Positions 10,666-21,957 of a stretch of 64,000 nt of DNA are shown piece by piece. Numbering within the stretch: the first letter of the stretch is position 1; every line of letters begins with the position of its first letter. The notes under the pieces are model-generated. The model saw only the letters and a program-made list of their open reading frames with translations. It was not told where the DNA came from and searched no databases. Source of the stretch: Achatina immaculata (lineage: Eukaryota > Mollusca > Gastropoda > Stylommatophora > Achatinidae); contig CM019713.1 in NCBI GenBank assembly GCA_009760885.1, forward strand, positions 11,741,774-11,805,773, in the 5' to 3' direction. Both the position numbers and the translations under genes were made by a program.

Positions 10666-10919
10666 AAAAACAAATGGTTTCAGGTTTCCATTAGCAGCAG
10701 CTGTAAAATTAATTATGCGATGAACACATCCTAAGTACTGTGGGAGTATACCAGTTTGTAATACTTAACAAGTTAACTCTTTGACGCCACAACAGCCACT
10801 TTTCCATATAGTAATAAGAAAGTGGTCAGTTTCAGCTTTTGCGAAAGAGAAATCTCCTTTGCCAGGTGGTCTTGTGTTCTACGGGTTAACTGCAGCGGTT
10901 ATCTCTCTCTCTCTCTGAA

Positions 10920-11797
10920 CCTTAAGTGCTCAGGGCACATGGGGCTTCCGCAAGGGTTTTCCACAAATGCCTGTCCTTCGCCTTTTTTTCTGCTTTTGCC
11001 CAGGTGAGCCCTCTATTGCTCAACATCCTTTCTGTTGTTCTTCTCCATGTCTCTTTTGGTCTATTGTTACTTCTGTTCCCCTGTGGTATCCATCTTAATG
11101 CTATTTTTGGTAGTGAGTTGTCAGTCATTCGGAGCACATGTCCCAACCATCGCCAGCGTCTTTCCTCAATAATTGTTGTCAGTGGCTTCATCTGCATTTC
11201 TGCCAATAAGATGTTATTTCTTATGGTGTTTGGCCAGAATATTTTCCTAATTCTTCGTAAACATTTAGTCTGGAAAGAATTCAGCTTGTTTTCTATGGTT
11301 TTGGTGATTTTCCAGCATTCACTTCCATAGAGTAGTACATTTAGAACATTACTCTTAAATATCCTGATTTTCATATTTATGCTTAGTTTTTTTTATTTCC
11401 ATATAGTCTGCAAAACTGCTCTAGTAAGTCTGCTGTTGATGTCCTCTGTGCTGTCTCCATTTTCTACTACTCTGCTGCCAAGGTATACAAATTCGTTGAC
11501 CTCCTCCACTAACTTGTTATCTACTCTGAGTACATTTCTGTTGTTCACATTTTGCTTCATTAACTTTGTCTTTCCTACGTTGATCTTTAGTCCTATGTTG
11601 TTTGCATTCTGAGTTAGCTTGTTTATTTTATCTTGCATATCTTTGTGACTGCTTGATAATAGACAAATGTCGTCCGCAAAGTCAAGGTCCTCCAGCACTG
11701 TGTCAAGGGTCCATTGTAATCCTCTGCGGCAGCGGTTATGCTGTCCCTGAATATCCCTAGGACAACAGATCCTGGATGTTGTATGGTGAAGAGACAA
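10920..11797 (-). mobile_element. RTE-like reverse transcriptase fragment (RT palm to C-terminus)
   Basis: Two minus-strand frames join across one shift near 11380. Reading from 11797 down: a segment with LEDLDFADDICLLSS, the catalytic F-A-D-D box encoded at 11669-11680, then GLKINVGKTKLM, then a second frame with LLYGSECWK, GHVLRM, RWIPQGNRS, RPKETWRRT and an A-E-K-K-A-K-D-R end. That order matches the last third of endonuclease/reverse transcriptase polyproteins of RTE-like non-LTR elements (the group mis-annotated as craniofacial development protein 2). The 5' part is missing and the sequence ends at a CT run (about 10904-10918), likely the element's GA tail. Dead copy. Confidence 0.85.
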
Positions 11798-14700
11798 GGG
11801 ATCAGTCTAGTTACAGCTTCTCATTCTTCTTTTGCTGTAGAACAGACCTTGAGACACCAGATACTGAATGCATATGGTTGGAAATCAGACTTCCAGAGCA
11901 GAGCCCAATCTTAACTGGGTTTCTGTACCGTAATCCAAATGCTACAGCATCATAGTACGATCACTTTACAAGTATGATGGATTATGTTTTGTCTTTTAAT
12001 TTAAAGGATATGACTGTTCTTGGAGATTTCAATATTAATTACATACAAACAGATGGTACATAGAATGATATTGTTTTATCATGCAAATTATCCCAAATTA
12101 TCACTAAACCTACCAGAGTAACTGAAACATCATCCACACTAATAGATCACCTATATGTAGCTCATCCAGAAAACACTATAGAATGTAAAGTCCCTCACAC
12201 ATCACTGAGTGATCACTATTCGGTCTGTTGCACATAGACACGACATGGCTTGAAAATTCCCCAAAATAACCATACCAGTATTAAATTTAGAAGTTTTAGC
12301 AAATTCAGCTTAGAATCATTTCTGAAAGAGTTACAATCAGCGCCTCTAGATCATGTGTACCAACTAACTGACCCTGATAAGGCCCTGGAATACTGGATAA
12401 AAGGCTTCAGGGATATATTTGACAAGCATGTTCCTATTAAAGAGGTGAGAGTTAAACATCAAGTGAAGTCCCCCTGGATAACACCTGAGATATTGCAAAT
12501 CATGAGGAAAGGGATCAGGCCCACAAAAATAAGGAATTCATTAGTTACCGATTACTTAGCAATAGAGTTCAATACTTAATTAAGCAAGAAAAGAGAAATT
12601 ACTTTAAGAACCTAGTTCAGAATAAATCAGACAGTAAGTCTGTCTGGATAGCAATTAACATTCTAGCAAACAAGAGAAAACAGTTTGATTTACAGAGGTA
12701 GAATCGTGTGCCCACTTGTGAAGAGTTCACCAATCACTTCAGAGAAGAAGTCAATATTTTAAAATCTTCACACTACCAACCCCTACTTTTGACTTAAGCA
12801 AATTAAATACATTTATAGGTAGCAAATGTGCAGATATAAAGCAATACAGTATCCCTTTCAAGTCAGTTAGTGAAGTCTATAATTATCTTTTATCTTTAAA
12901 GAACAACAACACAGCAGGACTTGATGAAATTAGCAACAAGATATTACGCTACCCAGCCCCAGTAATTACAGATACACTAACATACATTTACAATCAGTGC
13001 ATTGTATAGTGTCATTTTCCTCAGGCTTTTAAAATTGCAAAAATATATCCCCTTTTAAAATCTGGTTCATAGAAATATCCCTCAAGCTATAGACAAATTT
13101 CACCCCTTGAAAAACACATACAAAAACAACCCTACGACACATGCAAGAAAATGATTTGATTGTTGACTGTCAGTCAGGTTTTAGGCCGAAACATTCCTGC
13201 CGCAAGGCTCTCACAAAAATGACAGAATGTTGGTTATCTAATAAAACGATGATAAATTATGTGGTGCTGTCTTTGTTGACTGTAAAAACGCATTTGACAT
13301 GATTGACAATGAAATGCTAGTTAGAAAGTTTGAGACCTATAAATTGCACCCTGATTTGACAAAATTTATTACATCTTTTCTTTCCAACAGACAACAGGTA
13401 GTTCGCCTCAAAAACTTTCAAGTTCATTTGTGGTTGATAATGGCGTTCCACAGGTATCTATTTTTGGTCCTTTCCTGTTTACCATCAACATCAATGATCT
13501 TCCACTTCATCTAAAAAAACATCTTGTGACCTCTTTGCAGATGACTGCACAGTTTACACTAGTGACAATGACTGTATTAACCTTGAGTCAGCTCTTCAAA
13601 TTGAAATAAACAATCTAACTAACTGGAGCAACAACAACAGAATGCTCATAAACACCAGCAAAACAAAATCCATGCTCATTAAAACAAGACAGAAATTAAC
13701 AAATTCACCAGCAACAACACTACAGCTCCATGCTGGAACTTCATAGATAGAGAATGTTAGTGAACATAAAACTCTAGGTCTCATGACTGACCACCACCTC
13801 AGCTGGAATCATCATGTAGACAATCTAACCAAACTCATTGCACAAAAAGTTTAACAATTTACTAAAATTAAACATTTTCTTAACATAGACACCAGAAAAA
13901 TATACTACATATCGCAAATACAAACATACTTGGACTATTGCTCCACAGTCTGGGATGGTTGTTCAATGTCAAAAATGAGAAAACTTTATTCACTTCAAAA
14001 ACGAGCAGTAAAGCTTATAGATGAAAAACATGCAGTACGTATTACAAATAAGGATAAACATCTTGATATTCTACCCCGCAAGAAGAGATTTCTTTTCAAC
14101 AAGGCCAAATTAATTAATAAAGTTCTATGCTCCACCCTATCTGTGGTGGTTGTTCAAATCCAACCCAAAACACAGTCAATGCTTAAGCAATTGTATTCTC
14201 CCAAAACCAAGGCTTGCTATGTTTAAAAAAAAGCTTCTCTTACTCAGCTGCCCACCTTTGAAATGCCCTATCAATTCATGTAAAACTTATAAATAATATT
14301 CGTTCTTATAACTTAAAACTTTGTCAGCATCTGTTTGATATTGATTTTATGCCTCCCTAGGCATAGTCTAAAGTAGTTTAATGCATGGTTTGATTGTTGT
14401 AACTTTTTTTTTATTGTTTTTCTATAAAATTTTATTTTATAAAAAAAATTTTATCTATTTTTCTATAAATTTGTTAGTTTTGAATGAATATCAGATTGCA
14501 AGTTTATTTCATGCTGTTCCATAAATAAAAGTGTAGAGTGTATGGGCATGAGATAAATTTATTATTTATTTATGTAATCATTTAATTGTGTCTTCATGAT
14601 TATTATGCTCATTAACAAATGCTGAATGACTGTGACTGAGTGAAAGCTGTATGACGAGGGGCAGAATGTCAGACGGGCCTGCGTGCCCAATTATTAACTC
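11798..14700 (+). mobile_element. decayed CR1/L2/Daphne-like LINE (endonuclease + reverse transcriptase)
   Basis: A nearly full ORF2 broken by stops and frameshifts. In order: endonuclease remnants (DTECIWLEIRLPEQSP near 11850, VLGDFNINY near 12015, LIDHLYVAHPE near 12150, LSDHYSV near 12215); a linker frame 12250-12579 with SPWITPEILQIMRKG; RT palm (NNTAGLDEISNKILR near 12910, FPQAFKIAKIYPLLKSG near 13020, SGFRPKHSCRKAL, FVDCKNAFDMIDNEML, FLSNRQQVVRL); the catalytic L-F-A-D-D-C at 13531-13548; WNHHVDNLTKLIAQK; LDYCSTVWDGC and LQKRAVKLI at 13930-14010. It ends in an AT-rich 3' region and the GGGCAGAATG..GGGCCTGCGTGCCC tail at 14660-14690. Its 5' end abuts the RTE fragment. Not functional. Confidence 0.85.
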
Positions 14701-14885
14701 GTTTTTCTTTTTCTTATTTCTTTCTTTCTTTCTTTCTTTCTTCTTTTTCTTCTTCTTTCTTCTTCTTCTTCTTCTCTTCTTTCTTCTTCTTCTCTTCTTT
14801 CTTCTTCTTCTTTTCTTCTTCTTTCTTCTTCTTCTTCTTTTTTTTTCTTCTTCTTCATATCCCCATATATCATATGATTCTTCTT
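14700..14885. repeat. TTTC/TTC pyrimidine microsatellite
   Basis: CTTT then CTT units directly after the LINE 3' tail. The strand asymmetry (pure pyrimidine) is strong. From 14886 to 15070 the sequence is unrecognised apart from a run of 17 C at 14996-15012. Confidence 0.9.
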
Positions 14886-15167
14886 CTTCGTTCAAGTTCT
14901 TGGTCATGCTAAATGAGAATCCCGGCCTCCAAAATGACGCCCACAATCTTCTCCAGTTCCTCTCGGCATCCCCACAGCCTACGTCTCGGGTCTGACCCCC
15001 CCCCCCCCCCCCGCAGTCATGTCGTACACATACAATGACCTTTGTACCACGTGTCATGAACTGGCCAACAGGCACACAGGTAAAGGTAGATGAAGATTGC
15101 CCTGATATGTCATAGAGGCACCTAAGGGTATGATATAAGTGCTTTTTTTTTCTTTGACCTGTCGGTA

Positions 15168-15371
15168 CACTATATCAGTGGTTCTCAACCTGGGGGGGGA
15201 TGTTTAAGGGTACACGAGATGAAGTTGGATTATGATGGAAAACATAAATATAACAGCGACTATAACAGTAACAAATAATTTTGCTAATGTGAAGGGGTGC
15301 AATACAATTTATGGAAATAGGCTGCCTAGGGGTACGCAAGCGGTAGAAGGTTGGGAACCACTGCACTAGAA
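15168..15371. mobile_element. small hAT-type MITE with target duplication
   Basis: A 188-bp element (15176-15363) begins CAGTGGTTCTCAACCT and ends AGGTTGGGAACCACTG, terminal inverted repeats that pair over 16 bases with one mismatch. The sequence CAGTGGTTCTCAACCT is typical of hAT/Charlie-type non-autonomous transposons, which make 8-bp target duplications. The flanks CACTATAT (15168-15175) and CACTAGAA (15364-15371) match at 6 of 8 bases, consistent with an old duplication. Inside there is no reading frame. Confidence 0.8.
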
Positions 15372-15533
15372 GGTGATGTGGTCAGCACTACCTGGCCGCC
15401 CAGCTCCAAAAGAAGTCCAGATGTCCAGGCATGCAGGGTGAAAGCTAATAAAGTACCTTTCCGATAGTACATGTTCTTTCAGTGTTGTTATTTTCAATTT
15501 AATTATGTTTGTTTTATGCATGGCATATTTACA

Positions 15534-15780
15534 CTAACTGGCGTAGAATGTCTGGGATAGAGTTTTTCTTTCGCCAATCGCCCAGACGTCAGCATCGATG
15601 TCTCTCTCACAAATGCAGCAGCTCATTTCTGGGTTTTCACCAGCGCCGTAGAGCTCATCCTGCGGAGAGGGTCTGGGGTCTGGCAAGTGGGTTGTGCAGC
15701 TGGCATCTCTGGAGGATTGACGCCGCGTTTGTTGCTCCCTGGGGCAGGCACGTAGATCTTCTGGCTTAGTTTTCAGCTTC
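15534..15780 (-). mobile_element. possible RT C-terminal zinc-finger-like tail (weak)
   Basis: The minus frame ends PEMSCCICERDIDADVWAI. The CxxC-ERD pattern loosely recalls the CxxCxR..RIGLxSH finger that closes some non-LTR polyproteins, but the histidine half is missing. It could be chance. Confidence 0.2.
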
Positions 15781-16627
15781 TGATACAGACAGTGTCTCAG
15801 CCTGGAAGATCCTGCTCTCTGTAGTAAAGAGAACATTAGAAATGATAAAGGAAAGTCAAGAGTGATAAAGAGTAGAAAGCTACAAACGGGCCTGGCCGTC
15901 CAGTTCCTCACTCTCTGAAAACATAATTATTTCGTTCGTTCGTTCTCCATTCTCCCATTACAAAAATGATTTGTATCACTTTTTTTAAAATAAACAGAGT
16001 TTATGAATATTTTATACAGCACATGCACTTTATAACCACTGTACTGACAGCAATATCCTAAACTTGGAGGAAGTTCAGAAACTAGCTTTCTGACTCCTCT
16101 TTAAATACTGATTATATCATTTACAGAATAGAATTAATGAATATTCAGAACTGCACAACAGCTTCCTAATCACTGCATGAAATGCACGACAACGAGTTCA
16201 AAATCTGCGGTCTCTATGCGCGTCAACAACGTCTTTCAACGCCTTTCAACGCTTACAAATAACAATATTAACCCCTGCATGAAAGCTTTTACATATCAAG
16301 GTTACGCCCACAATACCTGTCTCGCTATCAGCGAATGGGAACAATGCATTGGCTACTAAATATAGAGTTGCTAAATATAGAACATTATCGTAAAGGTCAC
16401 TGGTAACTAATAATTATTTTGTTTTTTAATTAACGCCCTTTAGAGCGGGGTGCTCGAGTTGAAAGATTACAAAAGACCTTTAAACTGTAGCCCAGTGTCT
16501 TTTTGTTTGTTTGTTTGTTTCCATTTTCAGTAACCCTTATATTTATACTGGCAATCGAGTCGCCAAGAAATATAAAGGCCAGTTACTATGAATGCCACAG
16601 AGAGGTCAGACAAGGTGGTGACTAGTT
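15781..16627. other. no recognisable feature
   Basis: AT-rich. Only a short TTTG run at about 16502-16519 stands out. Confidence 0.5.
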
Positions 16628-17032
16628 CTGAGTTACTGACCCTGATAATTGCACCGTTTCACTAAAGCATCTTTCCTATCTTATTAAACTGCCTTCAAAT
16701 GCTGCTATGGTTTTCTTGAACAATGTTAAAGGGGGATGTCATCCTTGATATCTAGACACGCGGTTTTTGCTACTCTGATCTCTTGGAAGTAAGCTCACAA
16801 CACGGTGCACCAACTCCGAAGCGCTAGAGAGAACTCTACTGAATGGAGGCTGTCTGAGGGATTCGATACATTTAGACAGAGAAGCCGCGTTGATATTTAT
16901 TCAGCCACTCCTGCTCCTACAATTTTTATGGAGTCAGATATAATAACTAGACAGAGTGTATCGCTCATCCAGCAAAGGGAAGCCGTGATCAAGATATGAC
17001 GTGTAGCTCCAGGTCATCATTGTATGACTACT
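16628..17032 (+). repeat. left arm of a ~405-bp inverted repeat
   Basis: Reads from CTGAGTTACTGACCCTG to ATGACTACT and is the reverse complement of 20423-20828 with only about a dozen differences (roughly 3%). The two arms enclose 3.39 kb. No 8-bp or TA/TTAA target duplication is obvious outside the arms. The arms may be the termini of a foldback-type element or an inverted duplication. Confidence 0.9.
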
Positions 17033-17294
17033 CTCAAGTGACAGAAGGGTGCTTACCGTTAATCCTCATCTTAAAAAGAAAAAAACCGGGACACAGAGAA
17101 AAATCTGCGGTCATTTTTAAGAAAGTTTAAAATTTGGCTATGCTGTCAGATGTGCTTTCGGACGGTTTGCGCACTAGGTCAACCAAAACCTTCAAACCTT
17201 ACAAACTGAAATAAGGCAGCGGCAGATCATTGCAAGCCACATCTTTGCAGGTTTAGGATTTTGATGGTACGAAGAAAAAGGGGAAATTATACTT

Positions 17295-17365
17295 TTGTTA
17301 TTGTGGAATTGGTAGAGCTGATAGACGTTTGACGTTATCGGACAGATGGTTAATGAGTTCGATAC
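17295..17365 (+). mobile_element. tRNA-like SINE head (tentative)
   Basis: GGAATTGGTAGAGCTGATAG resembles a tRNA D-arm with part of an A box, and GAGTTCGATACCCG about 35 bases on matches a B box (GGTTCGANNCC type). Between them GATAG..TTATC could form an anticodon stem. Acceptor-stem pairing is not convincing, so this is a tRNA-derived SINE head or a tRNA relic and not a working tRNA gene. The 50-bp minisatellite starts right after it. Confidence 0.35.
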
Positions 17366-17371
17366 CCGCTG

Positions 17372-19020
17372 AAGTGATAAGGAATCTCAGAGGACATAAG
17401 TCTAAGCTGAGATCCTACTTCCAAATAAAGAATCTCGGACGACGTTAATCTAAGCTGAGATCATACTTCCAACGATAAGGAATCTTGGAGGACATGAGTC
17501 TAAGCTGAGATCATACTTCCAACGATAAGGAATCTTGGAGGACATGAGTCTAAGCTGAGATCATACTTCCAACGATAAGGAATCTTGGAGGACATGAGTC
17601 TAAGCTGAGATCATACTTCCAACGATAAGGAATCTTGGAGGACATGAGTCTAAGCTGAGATCATACTTCCAACGATAAGGAATCTTGGAGGACATGAGTC
17701 TAAGCTGAGATCATACTTCCAACGATAAGGAATCTTGGAGGACATGAGTCTAAGCTGAGATCATACTTCCAACGATAAGGAATCTTGGAGGACATGAGTC
17801 TAAGCTGAGATCATACTTCCAACGATAAGGAATCTTGGAGGACATGAGTCTAAGCTGAGATCATACTTCCAACGATAAGGAATCTCGGAGGACATGAGTC
17901 TAAGCTGAGATCATACTTCCAACGATAAGGAATCTCGGAGGACATGAGTCTAAGCTGAGATCATACTTCCGACGATAAGGAATCTTGGAGGACATGAGTC
18001 TAAGCTGAGATCATACTTCCAACGATAAGGAATCTTGGAGGACATGAGTCTAAGCTGAGATCATACTTCCAACGATAAGGAATCTTGGAGGACATGAGTC
18101 TAAGCTGAGATCATACTTCCAACGATAAGGAATCTCGGAGGACATGAGTCTAAGCTGAGATCCTACTTCCAATGATAAGGAATCTTGGAGGACATGAGTC
18201 TAAGCTGAGATCATACTTCCAACGATAAGGAATCTTGGAGGACATGAGTCTAAGCTGAGATCATACTTTCAACGATAAGGAATCTTGGAGGACATGAGTC
18301 TAAACTGAGATCATACTTCCAACGATAAGGAATCTTGGAGGACATGAGTCTAAGCTGAGATCATACTTCCAACGATAAGGAATCTCGGAGGACATGAGTC
18401 TAAGCTGAGATCATACTTCCAACGATAAGGAATCTTGGAGGACATGAGTCTAAGCTGAGATCATACTTCCAACGATAAGGAATCTTGGAGGACATGAGTC
18501 TAAGCTGAGATATACTTCCAACGATAAGGAATCTCGGAGGACATGAGTCTAAGCTGAGATCATACTTCCAACGATAAGGAATCTCGGAGGACATGAGTCT
18601 AAGCTGAGATCATACTTCCGACGATAAGGAATCTTGGAGGACATGAGTCTAAGCTGAGATCATACTTCCAACGATAAGGAATCTTGGAGGACATGAGTCT
18701 AAGCTGAGATCATACTTCCAACGATAAGGAATCTTGGAGGACATGAGTCTAAGCTGAGATCATACTTCCAACGATAAGGAATCTCGGAGGACATGAGTCT
18801 AAGCTGAGATCCTACTTCCAATGATAAGGAATCTTGGAGGACATGAGTCTAAGCTGAGATCATACTTCCAACGATAAGGAATCTTGGAGGACATGAGTCT
18901 AAGCTGAGATCATACTTTCAACGATAAGGAATCTTGGAGGACATGAGTCTAAACTGAGATCATACTTCCAACGATAAGGAATCTCGGAGGACATGAGTCT
19001 AAGCTGAGATCATACTTTCA
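17372..19020. repeat. 50-bp minisatellite, about 33 units
   Basis: Unit landmarks: AACGATAAGGAATCTTGGAG, GACATGAGTCTAAGCTGAGA, TCATACTTCC. Units are about 95-100% alike after the first two. Variant markers recur at a fixed distance: GACGATAAGG at 17971 and 18620, CCTACTTCCAATG near 18162 and 18810, TACTTTCAACG near 18264 and 18913. This shows a second-level duplication of 649 bp (13 units less one base, explained by a one-base deletion near 18510). Confidence 0.95.
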
Positions 19021-19124
19021 ACAAGAAAATCCAAGCATCTGTGAACTTGTCTGCGGAGCAGTGATGATAGGTGATAGATGTGACATTTACTTAACTTCTG
19101 CTGCTGCTTCTTCTTCTGTCTACC

Positions 19125-19447
19125 TTGAACTGTGAGCTGGTGTTCTTTGCAGCCGATGTGGTGAAGATGTTGAGGCACACCATCGTGTCAACTTGAGAGC
19201 GGGTTATGGCAGTTATTTTTTTTAAAATCGCTGAGTGGCGCTAAATAGCAAGGGGATGCGCAATACTTCTTTACCAGACTCCACCACTATGGGGAATATG
19301 GCCATCCTTGCCCCATTAGCCAGGCTAGGCCTGTTACTGGTTTGGGGAGGGGGATGGTACCAACGGAGAGATGAGACAGCGTCTTGGTCAGCTATGGTTC
19401 GCCAAACCTGACGCCATCTTATCGGTTACAGGTCGCTGATTGCCGAA
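19125..19447 (-). mobile_element. S300 repeat, copy 5, inverted
   Basis: Read on the minus strand it runs from AATCAGCGACCTGTAAC through TGGCGAACCATAGCTGACC to TTTGCAGCC..CAGCTCACAGTT read in reverse. A CTTCTTCTTCT run at about 19106-19117 is the GAA tail on the opposite strand. Confidence 0.8.
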
Positions 19448-19689
19448 ACAGACAGCCTATTCATCACCACATTTACTTAGCAAAGATACTACAAAAACAC
19501 TGCGTATACGCCACACGTCGCAGCACGGACATTAAATTTTAAAAAATGGAATCCCTTGAAATACATGGATATAAAGAATATGGCGAATTCAATGGTCAAA
19601 AAAGAACAAAAGAGAGAAGGACTAGTTCATCTGAAACTCATAAGAGTAGTAAAGATAAATATAATAACTAGTTTCATGTGGCATGTTTT

Positions 19690-19915
19690 TTCCAGAACGT
19701 TGTCCATCTCACATTCTCCCTGAAGGCAGTGCGGTATTGTACAAGGCTGACCAGCGTCTCGCAATGACATATTCAGGCTTTCTGTGATGTCCTGAGTCCA
19801 CCTTCGGCGAGGTCGTCCTTTTTCTCTTTTTGCCTTGCACTCTGCCTTCTACTATCAACTTCTCCAAGCTGCTGTGACTCTTTATGTGGCCAAAGTATCT
19901 CAGATTTCAAATTTT
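19690..19915 (-). mobile_element. non-LTR RT C-terminal stub
   Basis: The minus strand gives NLRYFGHIKSHSSLEKLIVE then GRVQGKKRKR and, after a frameshift, WTQDITESLNMSLRDAG. This is the G-H-I..LEK..EG+..GKR..RR+W block that lies C-terminal to the RT palm in RTE/CR1-type polyproteins. The palm itself is absent. Confidence 0.75.
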
Positions 19916-20422
19916 TATGGTATTAACGATCCAATTTTCTGCGATACCTAATCCCATTAGTACCTCTTTATTCGATACTAAAGACGTCTGCCCTGTGCGA
20001 ACATACACAAAGACAGCTAGATAGATTTTTTTGTGGACTTTATTTGTCTTAGAAAGATTTACATGCTGGTGCTGTTGCATGTAAGAGTTGGAATGTACAA
20101 AAAAGGTAAAGTTGTCACTACGGTATGCCCCGAGTGACACAAACAACAATTCAAGGTTCGCAACTGCCACAACAAAAAACAAGTGTCACGTATGAAAACT
20201 TGTATAGGACTTCCTGCTCATTCAACAGGGCTAACAGCAAGAAAACTCCACGAAGGTAATAAATAGACTAACTTCTTCCAAGATACACATCAAACATTTA
20301 TTGAATGAACAAATGAATGATGGAAGATGAAGATGAAAACGAACTGCCAACATGGCAGGGTGACTTAACAAACAATACAAGAGCTTCCAGGGCGTGTAGT
20401 TGGCGCCATGGAAAAGAAAAAA
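19916..20422. other. no recognisable feature inside the inverted-repeat loop
   Basis: Nothing identifiable. Short open frames on the minus strand (19907-20182, 20231-20431) have no family motif. Confidence 0.5.
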
Positions 20423-20828
20423 AGTAGTCATACAATGATGACCTGGAGCTACACGTTATATCTTGAACACGGCTTCCCTTTGCTGGATGAGCGATACACT
20501 CTGTCTAGTTATTATATCTGACTCCACAAACATTGTAGGAGGAGGAGTGACTGAATAAATATCAACGCGGCTTCTCTGTCTAAATGTATCGAATCCCTCC
20601 GACAGCCTCCATTCAATAGAGTTCTCTCTAGCGCTTCGGAGTTGGTGCACCGTGTTGTGAGCTTACTTCCAAGAGATCAGAGTAGCAAAAAAACGCGTGT
20701 CTAGATATCAAGGATGACATCCCCCTTTAACATTGTTCAAGAAAACCATAGCAGCATTTGAAGGCAGTTTAATAAGATAGGAAAGATGCTTTAGTGAAAC
20801 GGTGCAATTATCAGGGTCGGTAACTCAG
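20423..20828 (-). repeat. right arm of the ~405-bp inverted repeat
   Basis: Reverse complement of 16628-17032, ending CAGGGTCGGTAACTCAG. Differences include an extra T in the T-run near the CGCG and substitutions such as TCCTCCTCC for CCTGCTCC. A 64-residue open frame is preserved in both arms, but it has no recognisable motif. Confidence 0.9.
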
Positions 20829-21106
20829 ATTACAAGCAAGTAACAACAACTACTTACAGTATACCGAACTTGCAACACATCTTCCGAACACATAAATCTG
20901 TCCTGACAAGGACAACACTCCTAACAGTCTACATATCAGTACAAGAAAAAAGAACACTGTCCGAAAGGACAATATGCTGAGCTAAATCTACTACATCACT
21001 AAAACTGGCTTGCAACTACTCAGTTTGGAAACATGACTTCTCAGCAAACATTCTACACAAAAATCCTCCCTAATAAAAAGTTGCTTAAATATTCCCTTCT
21101 AAATCT
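20829..21106. other. no recognisable feature
   Basis: AT-rich, A-biased sequence between the inverted repeat and an RT stub. Confidence 0.5.
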
Positions 21107-21348
21107 TCCCATCTCTCTCTCTCTGAACCTTAAGTGCCCAAGGCACATGGGGCTTCCGCAAGGGTTTTCCACAAATGCCTGTCCTTTGGCTTTTTTTCTG
21201 CTCTTGCCCAGGTGAGCCCTCTATTGATCAACATCCTTTCTGTTGTTCTTCTCCATGTCTCTTTTGGTCTATTGTTACTTCTGTTCCCCTGTGGTGTCCA
21301 TCTTAGTGCTATTTTTGGTAGTGAGTTGTCAGTCATTCTTCCCATAAT
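21107..21348 (-). mobile_element. RTE-like RT C-terminal stub, copy of the 10.9-kb family
   Basis: Minus-strand frame RMTDNSLPKIALRW, TPQGNRSNNRPKETWRRT and a K-P-K-D-R end, nearly identical to 10922-11120. Like that copy it ends at a CT run (21112-21124) followed by GAACCTTAAGTGC, so the family's 3' end carries a GA microsatellite tail. Confidence 0.85.
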
Positions 21349-21604
21349 TCCTGAATAGTCTATCATGAAAAAAAAACCCCCACTCAACGTGAAATACTCA
21401 TATTATTCTAAACTTTGGTTCCTTAAACAAACAATTTCCTAACAACTAAAACTCTGCTACTAAATTTAGACTGTTGTGTCAATATATTCATGATATTTTA
21501 AGTGCCCTTCTGTAACATTTCATTTCAAATGCTGTTATTCTCTGTTTTCCAGTGATTTGTTATGTGTCCAAGACGGTTATAATATTGTGGTCATATCAAG
21601 AAGC

Positions 21605-21745
21605 ATACCAACTGGAGAAGAGAAATTCTGAAAATGCTCAGAGACAAGGGATACATGTGAGGGAAAGCGGAGAACAGATCCAAGAACGGGGATGACTAGA
21701 GAGACTTTATCCGTGGTCTATACTCCAAAGGGAGTAATGGGCAAT
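21605..21745 (+). mobile_element. RT C-terminal stub (diverged)
   Basis: Homologous at the DNA level to 22430-22545: AACTGGAGAAGAGAAATTCT, CTCAGAGACAAGGGATACA, GGGGATGACT. Protein frame is broken. It ends near GCAATGATGA. Confidence 0.65.
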
Positions 21746-21939
21746 GATGAAACAAAGCACAACAGAAAAGTGAAAAAAAATAAACAGCAAGAGGAGACTG
21801 ATGACACAGCTGAGCTAGATGACCAACACACAGGAATGGGCTGGATATAGCTTTTCTCCGAGAGAATTGTGAATATGAGGGACAAAGGCAAGGTGGATGG
21901 TCCATGCGGCAAATCTTGTGAAGAAAGCCAGCAGATGAT

Positions 21940-21957
21940 GATGACGATGATACAGGG
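21940..21957 (+). repeat. GATGATGACGATGAT run, probable retroelement tail
   Basis: Short GAT run after AAGGTGGATGGTCCATGCG, which may be a further RT C-terminal remnant. 21745-21935 shows nothing else. Confidence 0.4.

Noticed and set aside
17295..17365. Functional tRNA gene
   Set aside because: A- and B-box-like motifs are present but the acceptor stem does not pair convincingly.
17372..19020. CRISPR-like array
   Set aside because: Units are contiguous 50-bp repeats with no unique spacers, in animal DNA. The same applies to the 18-bp array at 48 kb.
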